NCBI RefSeq assembly: GCF_001418655.1
Contig: NZ_LIQZ01000038.1
Coordinates: 1-42,486, forward strand
DNA length: 42,486 nt
Reading direction: 5' to 3'
Source: Streptomyces phaeochromogenes
Lineage (GTDB): Bacteria > Actinomycetota > Actinomycetes > Streptomycetales > Streptomycetaceae
Shown here: piece by piece, positions 23,508 to 31,043 of the stretch
Numbering within the stretch: the stretch's first letter is position 1
Layout of the letters: every line of letters begins with the position of its first letter
Notes under the pieces: model-generated
The model's input: only the letters and a program-made list of their open reading frames with translations
The model's database searches: none
Told to the model about the DNA's origin: nothing
Made by a program: the position numbers and the translations under genes

Positions 23508-25847
23508 TCAATCGTCGATCCGCAGCACGGCCGGTACGGCGTTCAGCGCGGCCCGCGCCGATTCCGCGACCCGGATCTCCATGGTGCCGGGCAGCACTGC
23601 CGTCTCCAAGTCGGCGCCGACCTGCGCGAGTTGGTCGGCGCCGAGCGGGATGACGACCGTGCGGGTCTCTCCGGGAACGAGCTCGACGCTCCTGAAGGCA
23701 CGCAGTTCGAGCGTGCGCGGCCACACCGGCGTGATCAGCCGTCGGATGTAGAGCTGGACGACGGTGCGCCCGATCCGTTCGCCCGCGTTGGTGACGTCGA
23801 CCGTGACGGTGTGCCCGGACAGGAGCGGCGGCCCGTAGGCGAAGCTCGTGTACGACAGTCCGTGCCCGAAGGAGTAGAGCGGCTCGGCGCTCTCGTCGAC
23901 GTAGGCCCCGTATTCGGTGTCCTTGTGGTTGTAATGCACGGGGAGTTGGGCGGCCGAGCGCGGAACCGAGACGGGCAGGCGCCCGAGCGGCTCGGCGTGC
24001 CCGAGGAGCACTTCGGCGATCGCGTCGCCGCCCCATGGGCCCGGGTACCAGGCGGTGAGCAGCGCTGCCGCGCGTTCCGCCGCCTCCGGGACGGCATGCG
24101 GGCGGCCCTGCACCAGGACCACGACCGTCGGGGTGCCGGTCGCCACGACGGCGTCCAGCAGGGCGTGTTGGGCCCTGCCGAGCCGCAGTCCCGCGAGGTC
24201 GGCACCCTCTCCGCAGGTCATCTCGGTGACGGCTGCGAGGGCCGCGCCGTTGGCGGCGAAGTCGGTCTCGGGGGTACGGGCGCTGCTTCCGCCCATCGCG
24301 AGCACGGCGAGGTCGGAGACGCCGGCCTGGGCGATGGCCTCGGGGATCCCCGACAGGTCGTCGCCGGTGAGGGCGCAGCCGCGGGCGTGGCGGATGTCCA
24401 CTCCGGGCGGGGCGAGTCGCCGCAGTCCGTCGAGGAGGCTGGAGCCGGCGCCTGGGCTCTGCGGAGCCGTGTAGTCGCCGAGTTGGTGGGCGGTGGTGGC
24501 GGCATGCGGGCCGAGGACCGCGATGCGGGACACCGTCGGGCGGACGGGCAGGACGCCCCCGTCGTCGTGGAGGAGGGTGACCGCGCCTCGGGCCAGGGCG
24601 GTGCTCAGTTCCCGGCCGCGATCCGGGGACGGAGCGGTCAACCGGCCCTCGGCCCAAGGCCGTTCGAACAGACCGAGGCGGAACTTGAGGCGCAGCACCC
24701 GGGTGACCGCGGCGTCGAGCACGTCCTCCTGGACGAGTCCGCGCTCGACGGCCTCTTCCAGGTGCGTGAATCCGTCGTCCCAGAGGCTCAGATCGACACC
24801 CGCGTCGAGCGCGAGGGCGCCCGCCGAGACCGTGTCGCCGGTGATCCGGGCCAGCCGGTCGACGGCGAGCCCGTCGGCCATGACCAGCCCGTCGAAGGCC
24901 CAGCGCTCGCGCAACAGCCCTGTGAGCAGGGCCCTGTTGCCCGCGCAGGGAAGCCCGTCGACCTCGTTGTACGCGGCCATGACGGCAGCGGCTCCCGCCC
25001 GGACTCCGGCCCATGCGGCAGGGAGATGGATCTCGTGAAGCTCGCGGGGCCCGAGTTCGGACTCCGCGGAGTTGCGGCCCCCGACGGTGGCGCCCTGTCC
25101 GGCGAAGTGCTTGAGCACCACGGCGGCCCTGTCCTCGGCGAACTGCCCGTCCGCGCAACCGGATTGGCCCTGCATGCCCCGCACGAGCGCCTCGGTGAGG
25201 CGGGCGGCCAGATACGGGTCCTCGCCGAAGCACTCCTCGGTACGGCCCCAGCGGGGGTCGCGCGCGAGGTCCAGGGCGGAGACGAGGGCGACGTGGCCGC
25301 CACGGGCCCGCAGTTCGGCCGCGGCATGGGCGGCGGCCTGCTCGTACAGCTCGGGGTCCCAGGTGGCTCCGACGGCGAGGTTGACCGGCAGGACCGTGCC
25401 GTCCAGGGCCATGAGGCCGTGCGGGACCTCCTCGACGAGGAGCGCCGGGATGCCGAGGCGGCTGCTATTCATGACGTGGCGCTGCACCAGGTCGGCGAGC
25501 GTGGCGCCGTCGGCCGCGCCCGCGCCGGTGGAGTGGTCGACGCCCGACCAGGCGTCGGCGCGCAGGAGTCCGTACAGGGCGCCGAGGCCCGCGAAGCGCT
25601 CGGTCTCGGCGTACAGCGCCTCGGTGAGTTCGAAGCCGTCCGGTGTGCGGCGGTACGCGTCCCAGCCGTACATCCGCTGGTTGAGCTGGCCGGCCTTCTC
25701 CCGCAGGGTCATCCGGGCGAGCAGGTCGGCCACCCGGTCGTCGACGGCGGCGTCCGGGTCCAGATAGAGGGGGCTCAGCGTGTCGTGGCCCCGGGAGACC
25801 TCGGGTGTCCGCTCGGGCCGGGCGGCCGAGTGTTCCGGAGTCGGCAT
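23508..25847 (-). CDS. GH3 beta-glycosidase
   Basis: A 779-residue, probably cytoplasmic GH3 enzyme. The N-terminal barrel carries the substrate-binding RDPRWGRTEECFGEDP and KHFAGQGATVGGRN motifs. The nucleophile is Asp325 in GLVMADGLAVD, where most relatives have SD rather than AD. A second alpha/beta domain (VAVLGPHA-like VLGPHAATTAHQLGD) and a C-terminal fibronectin-III-like domain (VTVDVTNAGERIGRTVVQLYI) complete the usual three-domain build. The ATG at 25847 follows GAAGGAA. Homologous enzymes release beta-linked glucose, xylose or other sugars; the sequence does not fix the substrate. It lies 119 bases after the kinase gene in the same direction, so they probably share a transcript. Confidence 0.92.
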   Translation of the reverse strand: MPTPEHSAARPERTPEVSRGHDTLSPLYLDPDAAVDDRVADLLARMTLREKAGQLNQRMYGWDAYRRTPDGFELTEALYAETERFAGLGALYGLLRADAWSGVDHSTGAGAADGATLADLVQRHVMNSSRLGIPALLVEEVPHGLMALDGTVLPVNLAVGATWDPELYEQAAAHAAAELRARGGHVALVSALDLARDPRWGRTEECFGEDPYLAARLTEALVRGMQGQSGCADGQFAEDRAAVVLKHFAGQGATVGGRNSAESELGPRELHEIHLPAAWAGVRAGAAAVMAAYNEVDGLPCAGNRALLTGLLRERWAFDGLVMADGLAVDRLARITGDTVSAGALALDAGVDLSLWDDGFTHLEEAVERGLVQEDVLDAAVTRVLRLKFRLGLFERPWAEGRLTAPSPDRGRELSTALARGAVTLLHDDGGVLPVRPTVSRIAVLGPHAATTAHQLGDYTAPQSPGAGSSLLDGLRRLAPPGVDIRHARGCALTGDDLSGIPEAIAQAGVSDLAVLAMGGSSARTPETDFAANGAALAAVTEMTCGEGADLAGLRLGRAQHALLDAVVATGTPTVVVLVQGRPHAVPEAAERAAALLTAWYPGPWGGDAIAEVLLGHAEPLGRLPVSVPRSAAQLPVHYNHKDTEYGAYVDESAEPLYSFGHGLSYTSFAYGPPLLSGHTVTVDVTNAGERIGRTVVQLYIRRLITPVWPRTLELRAFRSVELVPGETRTVVIPLGADQLAQVGADLETAVLPGTMEIRVAESARAALNAVPAVLRIDD

Positions 25848-25966
25848 GCGGCCGTTCCTTCCGTGCGGTTCTCGCGTGGGGCTACGGGGCTACGGGGACG
25901 TACCGGTCAGGTGGCCCGGGTTCAGGTCACTCGGCTTCAAGCGACCCGGGTTCAGGTAGTGCGGGT

Positions 25967-27490
25967 TCAGCTAGTGCGGGACGAGGGTGGCGAGCCGCCG
26001 TGTCCGAGCCGGGCCAGGGCCACGGCGCCCCCGCAACCGTCCGCCACCCAGTCCAGCGTCAGGCCGAGGGCCTTGAGGCGCTCGCTCAGAAGAGCTGTCA
26101 GGGGTCCCTCGGGGCCGAGCAGCCCGCCGGTGGCGACGATCCGCTCGCCCTGGCGGGGTGCCAGCGCGCGGACCGGTTCCAGCAGGTGGTCCACCGCCTC
26201 GTCGAGGATCGCCCGCGCGACGGCGTCCTGGTGCCGGGCCGCCTCGGCCACCAGCGGGGCGAGCCGGGCGAGGTGGATCGGGGGCTCGGCCATGACGGCG
26301 GGCAGCAGATGCATGCGGTAGGCCGCGCGCCGCGCAGGCGACCACTCCGGCTCCGCGGGGAGGCGCTCGCGGGCGGTCCCGGAGACGCCGGAGGCACTGA
26401 CGGGGGTGGAGGGGCAGGCGGAGGCATCAGCGCTGACCGGGCCAGCCGTGTGGTTCGGACCGCTCGCGCGCGGACTCCCCACACCATCGCGGCTGCCCGC
26501 ACCACTCGGGGTTCCCAGGCCGTCCGGGGCGCCCGCACCGCTCGGGCTCCTCAAGCCATCCCGGCCATCCGCACCACTTGGGCTCCCCAAGCCGTCCCGA
26601 CCACCCGCACCACCCGGGCTCCCCAAGCCCTCCCAGCCGCCCGCACCACTCAGGCTCCCCACACCATCCCGGCCTCCGGCACCGCCCACGCCGCCCTCAC
26701 CACCCAGGCCATCCGGGCCATCCGGGCCATCCGGGCCATCCGGGCCATCCGGGCCATCCGGGCCACCCAAGCCAGCCTGGCCTCCGACCAGCCGGTCCTC
26801 CGCGTACGGCAGCACCTCGGCCGGCACCCCCAGCGCCCGGCCGACCGCGTCGGCCAGCGTCGTCGGGGCGCCGCGGCCGTCAGCCATGCGCAGCGCCGCC
26901 CGTACCGCGCTGCGGCCGATCCAGAAGCCGCCGCCGTCGTCCCCGAGCAGCCAGCCGTCACCGCCGACGGTCACCGCGCAACGGCGGTCGCTGATGCGCA
27001 TCGCGACCGCGCCGGTGCCGGCCACCAGGGCGAGCCCGTCGGCCGGGGCGCCGGGCGCGGAGGCGAAGGCCGCCTCGATGTCGCTGCTGACGCCGACCGA
27101 ATCCGCCGCGATGCCCAGGCGTCGCAGCGCGGCGGTGAGTGCGGCCAGGGCATTGAGGCGGCCGGGCTCGTCCGGGGCGGTCTCCGCCGCGCCCGCGAAG
27201 CCGCCGGCGACGGCGACGACCCTGGCGCGGTCCGGCTCCGGCACCGCCCGGGCGACAGCCTCGGCCAGGTGTTCGGTGAGCAGCGGCACCGGGACGGTCA
27301 GGGCGTTGCCTGGTCCCGCGACGCCCTGACCGAGTACGCGGCCGTCCACGGCGGACGCCAGAACGGCACGGGTACGGGTACCGCCGGCGTCCAGGCCCAC
27401 CACGAGATCCCGGTCCCGCACCTGATGCCGCGCCCGCTTCGGTACCCGCTTCCGCACGCGATCCGGATCCTGGTTCAAATCATTGTTCAT
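25967..27490 (-). CDS. BadF/BadG-type N-acetylglucosamine kinase with Gly-rich repeat insertion
   Basis: A sugar kinase of the BadF/BadG/BcrA/BcrD ATPase superfamily, to which GlcNAc kinases belong. Motifs are the phosphate-binding VVGLDAGGTRTRAVL, then LALVAGTGAVAMR and GDGWLLGDDGGGFWIGRSAVRAAL, and near the end ERIVATGGLLGPEGPLT. Typical members have 300-350 residues; this one has about 507 because residues ~240-375 are a low-complexity insertion made of Gly-Pro-Asp units and degenerate Gly-Arg-Asp-Gly-Leu-Gly-Ser-Pro repeats. The start is uncertain: the ATG at 27490 has no clear ribosome-binding site, and a GTG at 27421 would begin right before the conserved core. It probably phosphorylates GlcNAc released by the NagZ-like enzyme. 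Confidence 0.85.
   Translation of the reverse strand: MNNDLNQDPDRVRKRVPKRARHQVRDRDLVVGLDAGGTRTRAVLASAVDGRVLGQGVAGPGNALTVPVPLLTEHLAEAVARAVPEPDRARVVAVAGGFAGAAETAPDEPGRLNALAALTAALRRLGIAADSVGVSSDIEAAFASAPGAPADGLALVAGTGAVAMRISDRRCAVTVGGDGWLLGDDGGGFWIGRSAVRAALRMADGRGAPTTLADAVGRALGVPAEVLPYAEDRLVGGQAGLGGPDGPDGPDGPDGPDGPDGLGGEGGVGGAGGRDGVGSLSGAGGWEGLGSPGGAGGRDGLGSPSGADGRDGLRSPSGAGAPDGLGTPSGAGSRDGVGSPRASGPNHTAGPVSADASACPSTPVSASGVSGTARERLPAEPEWSPARRAAYRMHLLPAVMAEPPIHLARLAPLVAEAARHQDAVARAILDEAVDHLLEPVRALAPRQGERIVATGGLLGPEGPLTALLSERLKALGLTLDWVADGCGGAVALARLGHGGSPPSSRTS
26360..26766 (-). repeat. Intragenic minisatellite in the GlcNAc kinase
   Basis: Six perfect 9-bp units (GGCCATCCG on the plus strand) fill 26707-26760 and encode Gly-Pro-Asp on the minus strand. 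The rest is a run of degenerate copies with a core like CTCCCCAAGCC / CCACCCGCACCAC encoding Gly/Asp/Ser/Pro. All units are multiples of three, so the kinase frame stays open through the whole array. Confidence 0.9.
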
Positions 27491-27501
27491 TGGCGACCAT
27501 G

Positions 27502-27518
27502 GTGGTTGATACATTCGC
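27502..27518 (+). promoter_or_regulatory. Candidate RpiR operator and promoter before the GH5 gene
   Basis: G-TGGTT-GATAC-ATTCG-C matches the shared motif with one mismatch. It overlaps TACATT (27510-27515), a possible extended -10 (TGATACATT), with TTCATT 18 bases upstream as a -35. A further TGGTT half-site lies at 27471-27475. The 78-bp gap between the two divergent starts holds the sites for both genes. Confidence 0.45.
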
Positions 27519-27568
27519 CCAGAACAAGCCCCGGCCGCGCGTCGGCACAGGTTTCCGAGGAGGACCCC

Positions 27569-28819
27569 ATCAGCACTCCCCCCGTCTCCAGCGCGCCCGC
27601 GCCCCGCTTCGGCGTCAACTACACGCCCCGCCGCGGCTGGTTCCACTCCTGGCACGACTTCGATCCGGCCCACGCCCGCGAGGACCTCGCCCAGATAGCC
27701 GGGCTCGGCCTGGACCACATCCGCGTCTTCCACCTCTGGCCGCTCCTGCAGCCCAACCGCACACTGATCCGCGGCGCGGCCGTCGACCAGCTGGTGCAGC
27801 TCGTCGACCTGGCGGCCGAGGCCGGTCTCGACGTCCTTGTGGACGGAGTGCAGGGCCATCTGTCGAGCTTCGACTTCTATCCGGAGTGGACCCGCAGCTG
27901 GCACCACCGCAACGTGTTCACGGACCCCGAGGCCATCGAGGCCCAGGCGGAGCTGCTGCGTGTCCTCGGGCGGGCTCTCGCCGACCGGCCGAACCTCATC
28001 GGCCTCCAGCTCGGCAACGAACTCAACAACCTGGTCGAGCACAACCCGGTGACGGTCGCGGAGGTGGACCACTACCTCGACACGCTCCTCGCCGCCGCCC
28101 GGGACGGTCTGTCCGCGGCCCCGCCCGGCCGACTGGTCACGCACTCCGCGTACGACGCGGCCTGGTACGGCGACGACCACCCGTTCACGCCGGAGGCCTC
28201 GGCCCGCAAGGGCGACCTGACCACCGTCCACCCCTGGGTGTTCTCGGGCGACTGCGCCCGCCGTTACGGCCCTCTCTCGCCGCAGGTCCTGCACCTGGCC
28301 GAGTACGGCGTGGAGCTCGCCAAGGCCTACGCCGAGGACGTGACGCGGCCGGTCTGGGCGCAGGAGACCGGTGCGCCCGAGCCGCACATCCCGGCTGCCG
28401 ACGCACCCGCGTTCGCGCGCGCCACCGTGCTGAACGCCTCCGAGTGCGCGGGGCTGTGGGGCGTGACCTGGTGGTGCTCCCACGACGTGGACCGCTCCCT
28501 GGCCGACTACCCGGAGCTGGAGTACACCCTGGGCCTCTTCGACTCCGCGGGCCGTCCCAAGCCGATCGCCACCGCGCTCGCCGACGCCGTCGCCGAGGTG
28601 CGCGCCAAGCCCCGCCCCGCGCAGCCGCGGGACCTCGCCCTGGTCCTGGACTGCACACCCGCCACCAGGTCGGCGTCCGGTCCGGGCGGCGCGTACTTCG
28701 AGGCGTGGATGTGGCTGCGCAGCCAGGGCGTGCGCCCGACCGTGGTCCTGGCCTCCCGCGCGGACGACGCGGACCACCTTTCGGCCCGCGGCATCACGGA
28801 TCTCGTACGGAATCCGTGA
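27569..28819 (+). CDS. GH5-type beta-mannosidase-like glycoside hydrolase (apparent ATC start)
   Basis: About 416 residues forming a clan-A barrel without signal peptide. Landmarks are FGVNYTPRRGWFHSW at the N-terminus, the acid/base in LQLGNELNN (Glu151) and the nucleophile in VWAQETGAP (Glu266). The N-terminal pattern resembles GH5 subfamily 18, which includes bifidobacterial beta-mannosidases that cleave Man-beta-1,4-GlcNAc from N-glycan cores; assignment is from memory. The start is odd. A perfect GAGGAGG (27557-27563) is followed at ideal spacing by ATC AGC ACT, where ATG would be expected. No ATG or GTG occurs in frame before the conserved core; a TTG at 27506 lies in the promoter. Either ATC initiates or the gene carries a start mutation. 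Confidence 0.8.
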   Translation: MSTPPVSSAPAPRFGVNYTPRRGWFHSWHDFDPAHAREDLAQIAGLGLDHIRVFHLWPLLQPNRTLIRGAAVDQLVQLVDLAAEAGLDVLVDGVQGHLSSFDFYPEWTRSWHHRNVFTDPEAIEAQAELLRVLGRALADRPNLIGLQLGNELNNLVEHNPVTVAEVDHYLDTLLAAARDGLSAAPPGRLVTHSAYDAAWYGDDHPFTPEASARKGDLTTVHPWVFSGDCARRYGPLSPQVLHLAEYGVELAKAYAEDVTRPVWAQETGAPEPHIPAADAPAFARATVLNASECAGLWGVTWWCSHDVDRSLADYPELEYTLGLFDSAGRPKPIATALADAVAEVRAKPRPAQPRDLALVLDCTPATRSASGPGGAYFEAWMWLRSQGVRPTVVLASRADDADHLSARGITDLVRNP

Positions 28820-28870
28820 TCGGGCCGGTCACCGAAGCCGGTCGAGGCGGCGGAGCGCGCCGGCGAACGC

Positions 28871-30364
28871 CTACTCGCCCGCCAGCGCCTCCGCCAGCGC
28901 CCGCAGGTTGGCCCGGCCCCGTCCGTACGAGCACAGGTCGTCCCCGTCCTCGGGGAGCCCGGTGGAGACCCGTAGGGCGTCCGGTCGACGGGCCAGCAGG
29001 GAGTCGCGGAGGCGGGCCTGCCAGGGGTGGAGCCCGGCGTCGTGGGTGGCGACGATCAGCGGGGAGCCCTCGGCCCATCGCAGGATTCCGGTGACGAGGG
29101 CCGCCGGGTCGGCCGGCTCCCCGGTGACCGCGGTTCCCGAGGCCGTGGGGTCGACGGCGCGCAGCTCGGTCAGCAGGTCCTCGCCGCCCCAGTTGAGCGC
29201 GGGGTGCGGCGGCGGGAACAGGTCGACGACATGGGCGCCGGACACCGGGGGCCGACCGGACCGGCCGCGTACGGCCCTGCGGGCGGCCTCCGCTCCTGCC
29301 TCGGAGTCCCATGCGGCGACCGTGCCCAGGGCGGCCGGCGTCGCATACCGCTCGGCGAGGCGGCGGACCCGCCCGGCGGCCTCCCACACGCGCTCGTCGG
29401 GCAGCGCTCCGGTGCGCAGCGCGCCCAGGACCGCGTCACGGCAGGCCAGCGTGGTCTCCAGGTCCGGTACGGCGACGATGACCTGGTCGGCTCCCGCGGC
29501 GAGGGCGATCCGGGCCCCGGCCGCCTCTCCGTAACGGTCGGCGATCGCCTTCATCTCCAGCGCGTCGCTGACCAGCACCCCGTCGAAGCCGATCTCGTCG
29601 CGCAGCAGATCGCGCAGGATGCGGCGGCTCAGCGTGGCCGGGCGGTTCGGGTCGAGCGCCGGGAACACGACATGGGCGCTCATCAGCATCGGAACACCCG
29701 CGGCGACGGCCGCGCGGAACGCTTCAAGGTCGGGAAGCAGCTCGTCGTACGTCCGCGGGTCGACGGCGGTGTCGTGGTGGCTGTCGGTCACGGTGCCGCC
29801 GTGGCCGGGAAAGTGCTTGGCGCAGGAGGCGACTCCGCGGGCCTCGGTGGCGGTGATCCACGCCCGCAGGTGGCGCCCGACGAGCTCGGGGTCGGCGCCG
29901 AAGGAGCGGGTGCGCACGATCGGGTTGTCCGGGTGGTGCTGGAGGTCGGCGACCGGCGCGTACGAGGCGGTGATGCCGAGGGCGGCGAGGTGTCCGGCGA
30001 GCGCGTCGGCGCAGCGGGCGGTCAGGTCCGTGTCGTCGACCACGCCCAGCGCGAAGTTGCCTGGGACGTCAGGCGCGCCCGCGCCCACCAGGTGGCCGAT
30101 GCCGCCGCCCTCGTTGTCGATGCCGACGATCAGGTCGGGGCGTATGGCCCGCAGCTCGTCGGTGAGCCGGCGCACCTGTTCGGCGTCGCGCACGTTGCGG
30201 GTGAACAGGATGACTCCGCCGAGCCCCCGGTCGACGAGCCGTTTCAGGGTGGCGGGGACGCTCGCGGTCCCGTCGAACCCGGCGACGAGGCAGCGGTGGG
30301 CGGCCTCGTCCAGGTCGACGGGCAGACCGGGACCGTCGAACGCGGCGGGCAGGGGATGGATCAC
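28871..30364 (-). CDS. NagZ-like GH3 beta-N-acetylhexosaminidase
   Basis: A 497-residue cytoplasmic GH3 enzyme. It has the N-acetylglucosaminidase signature KHFPGHGGTVTDSHHD starting at residue 183; the Asp-His pair in TDSHHD supplies the unusual His acid/base of NagZ-type enzymes. The nucleophile lies in VLVSDALEM, and VGIDNEGGGIGHL is also typical. After the barrel it keeps a second alpha/beta domain of about 150 residues, longer than single-domain NagZ. The GTG at 30364 is chosen because GGAGGA lies eight bases upstream; an extension to 30436 would run through the operator. The likely reaction is release of terminal beta-GlcNAc, from chitobiose or from mannosidase-trimmed N-glycan remnants. 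It converges with the GH5 gene. Confidence 0.92.
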   Translation of the reverse strand: MIHPLPAAFDGPGLPVDLDEAAHRCLVAGFDGTASVPATLKRLVDRGLGGVILFTRNVRDAEQVRRLTDELRAIRPDLIVGIDNEGGGIGHLVGAGAPDVPGNFALGVVDDTDLTARCADALAGHLAALGITASYAPVADLQHHPDNPIVRTRSFGADPELVGRHLRAWITATEARGVASCAKHFPGHGGTVTDSHHDTAVDPRTYDELLPDLEAFRAAVAAGVPMLMSAHVVFPALDPNRPATLSRRILRDLLRDEIGFDGVLVSDALEMKAIADRYGEAAGARIALAAGADQVIVAVPDLETTLACRDAVLGALRTGALPDERVWEAAGRVRRLAERYATPAALGTVAAWDSEAGAEAARRAVRGRSGRPPVSGAHVVDLFPPPHPALNWGGEDLLTELRAVDPTASGTAVTGEPADPAALVTGILRWAEGSPLIVATHDAGLHPWQARLRDSLLARRPDALRVSTGLPEDGDDLCSYGRGRANLRALAEALAGE

Positions 30365-30427
30365 GTCGACTGTCCTCCGGTCGGATGACGGATCGGATGA
30401 TGCGAGCCACCAAAACATAACCCCAAG

Positions 30428-30444
30428 GTGAATCAATCAACCAG
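30428..30444 (-). promoter_or_regulatory. Candidate RpiR operator before the NagZ-like gene
   Basis: On the minus strand, C-TGGTT-GATTG-ATTCA-C is an exact match to the shared motif. It overlaps a TTGATT that could be a -35, with TATGTT further down as a weak -10. The remaining bases of 30365-30601 hold nothing I recognise. Confidence 0.55.
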
Positions 30445-30601
30445 CCCCCTTGACGCAACGCATGCGCCGCACCACGGAGGGCAGCGGCCCGGAACGATCT
30501 CCGTACGCGGGCCTGCCGCCCGTCCGTCGGGCTCGGTAGGGTCCGCGACAGCGGGCAGGACCTGGTCCGGTACGCCTCGAAGCGATGAGGAGTGATGCAC
30601 G

Positions 30602-30961
30602 GTGATCCCATCCGCCCCGCGCGTGGAGCTGACACCCGCCGCCGCCGAGCTGCTGCGCCGACTGCGGGCCACCCACGGTCCGCTGATGTTCCATCAGTCC
30701 GGCGGCTGCTGCGACGGCAGCGCGCCCATGTGCTACCCGGAGGGCGAGTTCCGGACGGGCGACTCCGATGTGCTGCTCGCCTCGCTGGCCGTCGAGGGCG
30801 TGGACGAGCCGGTGACGTTCTGGATGTCGCGGAGCCAGTACGAGGTGTGGAGCCACACCCGGCTGATCGTCGACGTGGTGGAGGGGAGGGGCAGCGGTTT
30901 CTCGCTGGAGGCACCCGAAGGGGTGCGTTTCCTGACCCGTTCGCGTCTCGTCGGCACGTAG
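30602..30961 (+). CDS. DUF779 family protein
   Basis: A 119-residue cytoplasmic protein of the DUF779 family. The conserved core is LMFHQSGGCCDGSAPMCYP, with three cysteines that could bind metal or act in redox chemistry, followed by FWMSRSQYEVWSHT and the GRGSGFSLE motif. Function is unknown; in many genomes the gene sits beside an acetaldehyde or other aldehyde dehydrogenase, but none lies in this window. The GTG at 30602 has GAGGAG about ten bases upstream. It is not obviously part of the sugar island. Confidence 0.88.
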   Translation: MIPSAPRVELTPAAAELLRRLRATHGPLMFHQSGGCCDGSAPMCYPEGEFRTGDSDVLLASLAVEGVDEPVTFWMSRSQYEVWSHTRLIVDVVEGRGSGFSLEAPEGVRFLTRSRLVGT

Positions 30962-31043
30962 TCGTCGTCACGCCACCTGCTCTGTGGTGAACTCCCTTGT
31001 GTCCTGGGCCATTTGAGGAGACAGCGGAGAGAGCAGGGGCAGC

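Noticed and set aside
26707..26760. Six regular 9-bp repeats resembling a short CRISPR or tandem array
   Set aside because: There are no spacers, the units are directly adjacent, and they encode Gly-Pro-Asp within an open kinase gene.
27470..27486. C-TGGTT-CAAAT-CATTG as a further copy of the shared operator
   Set aside because: Only the first half-site matches; the second half deviates at most positions and the site overlaps the first kinase codons. The copy at 27502 is better.
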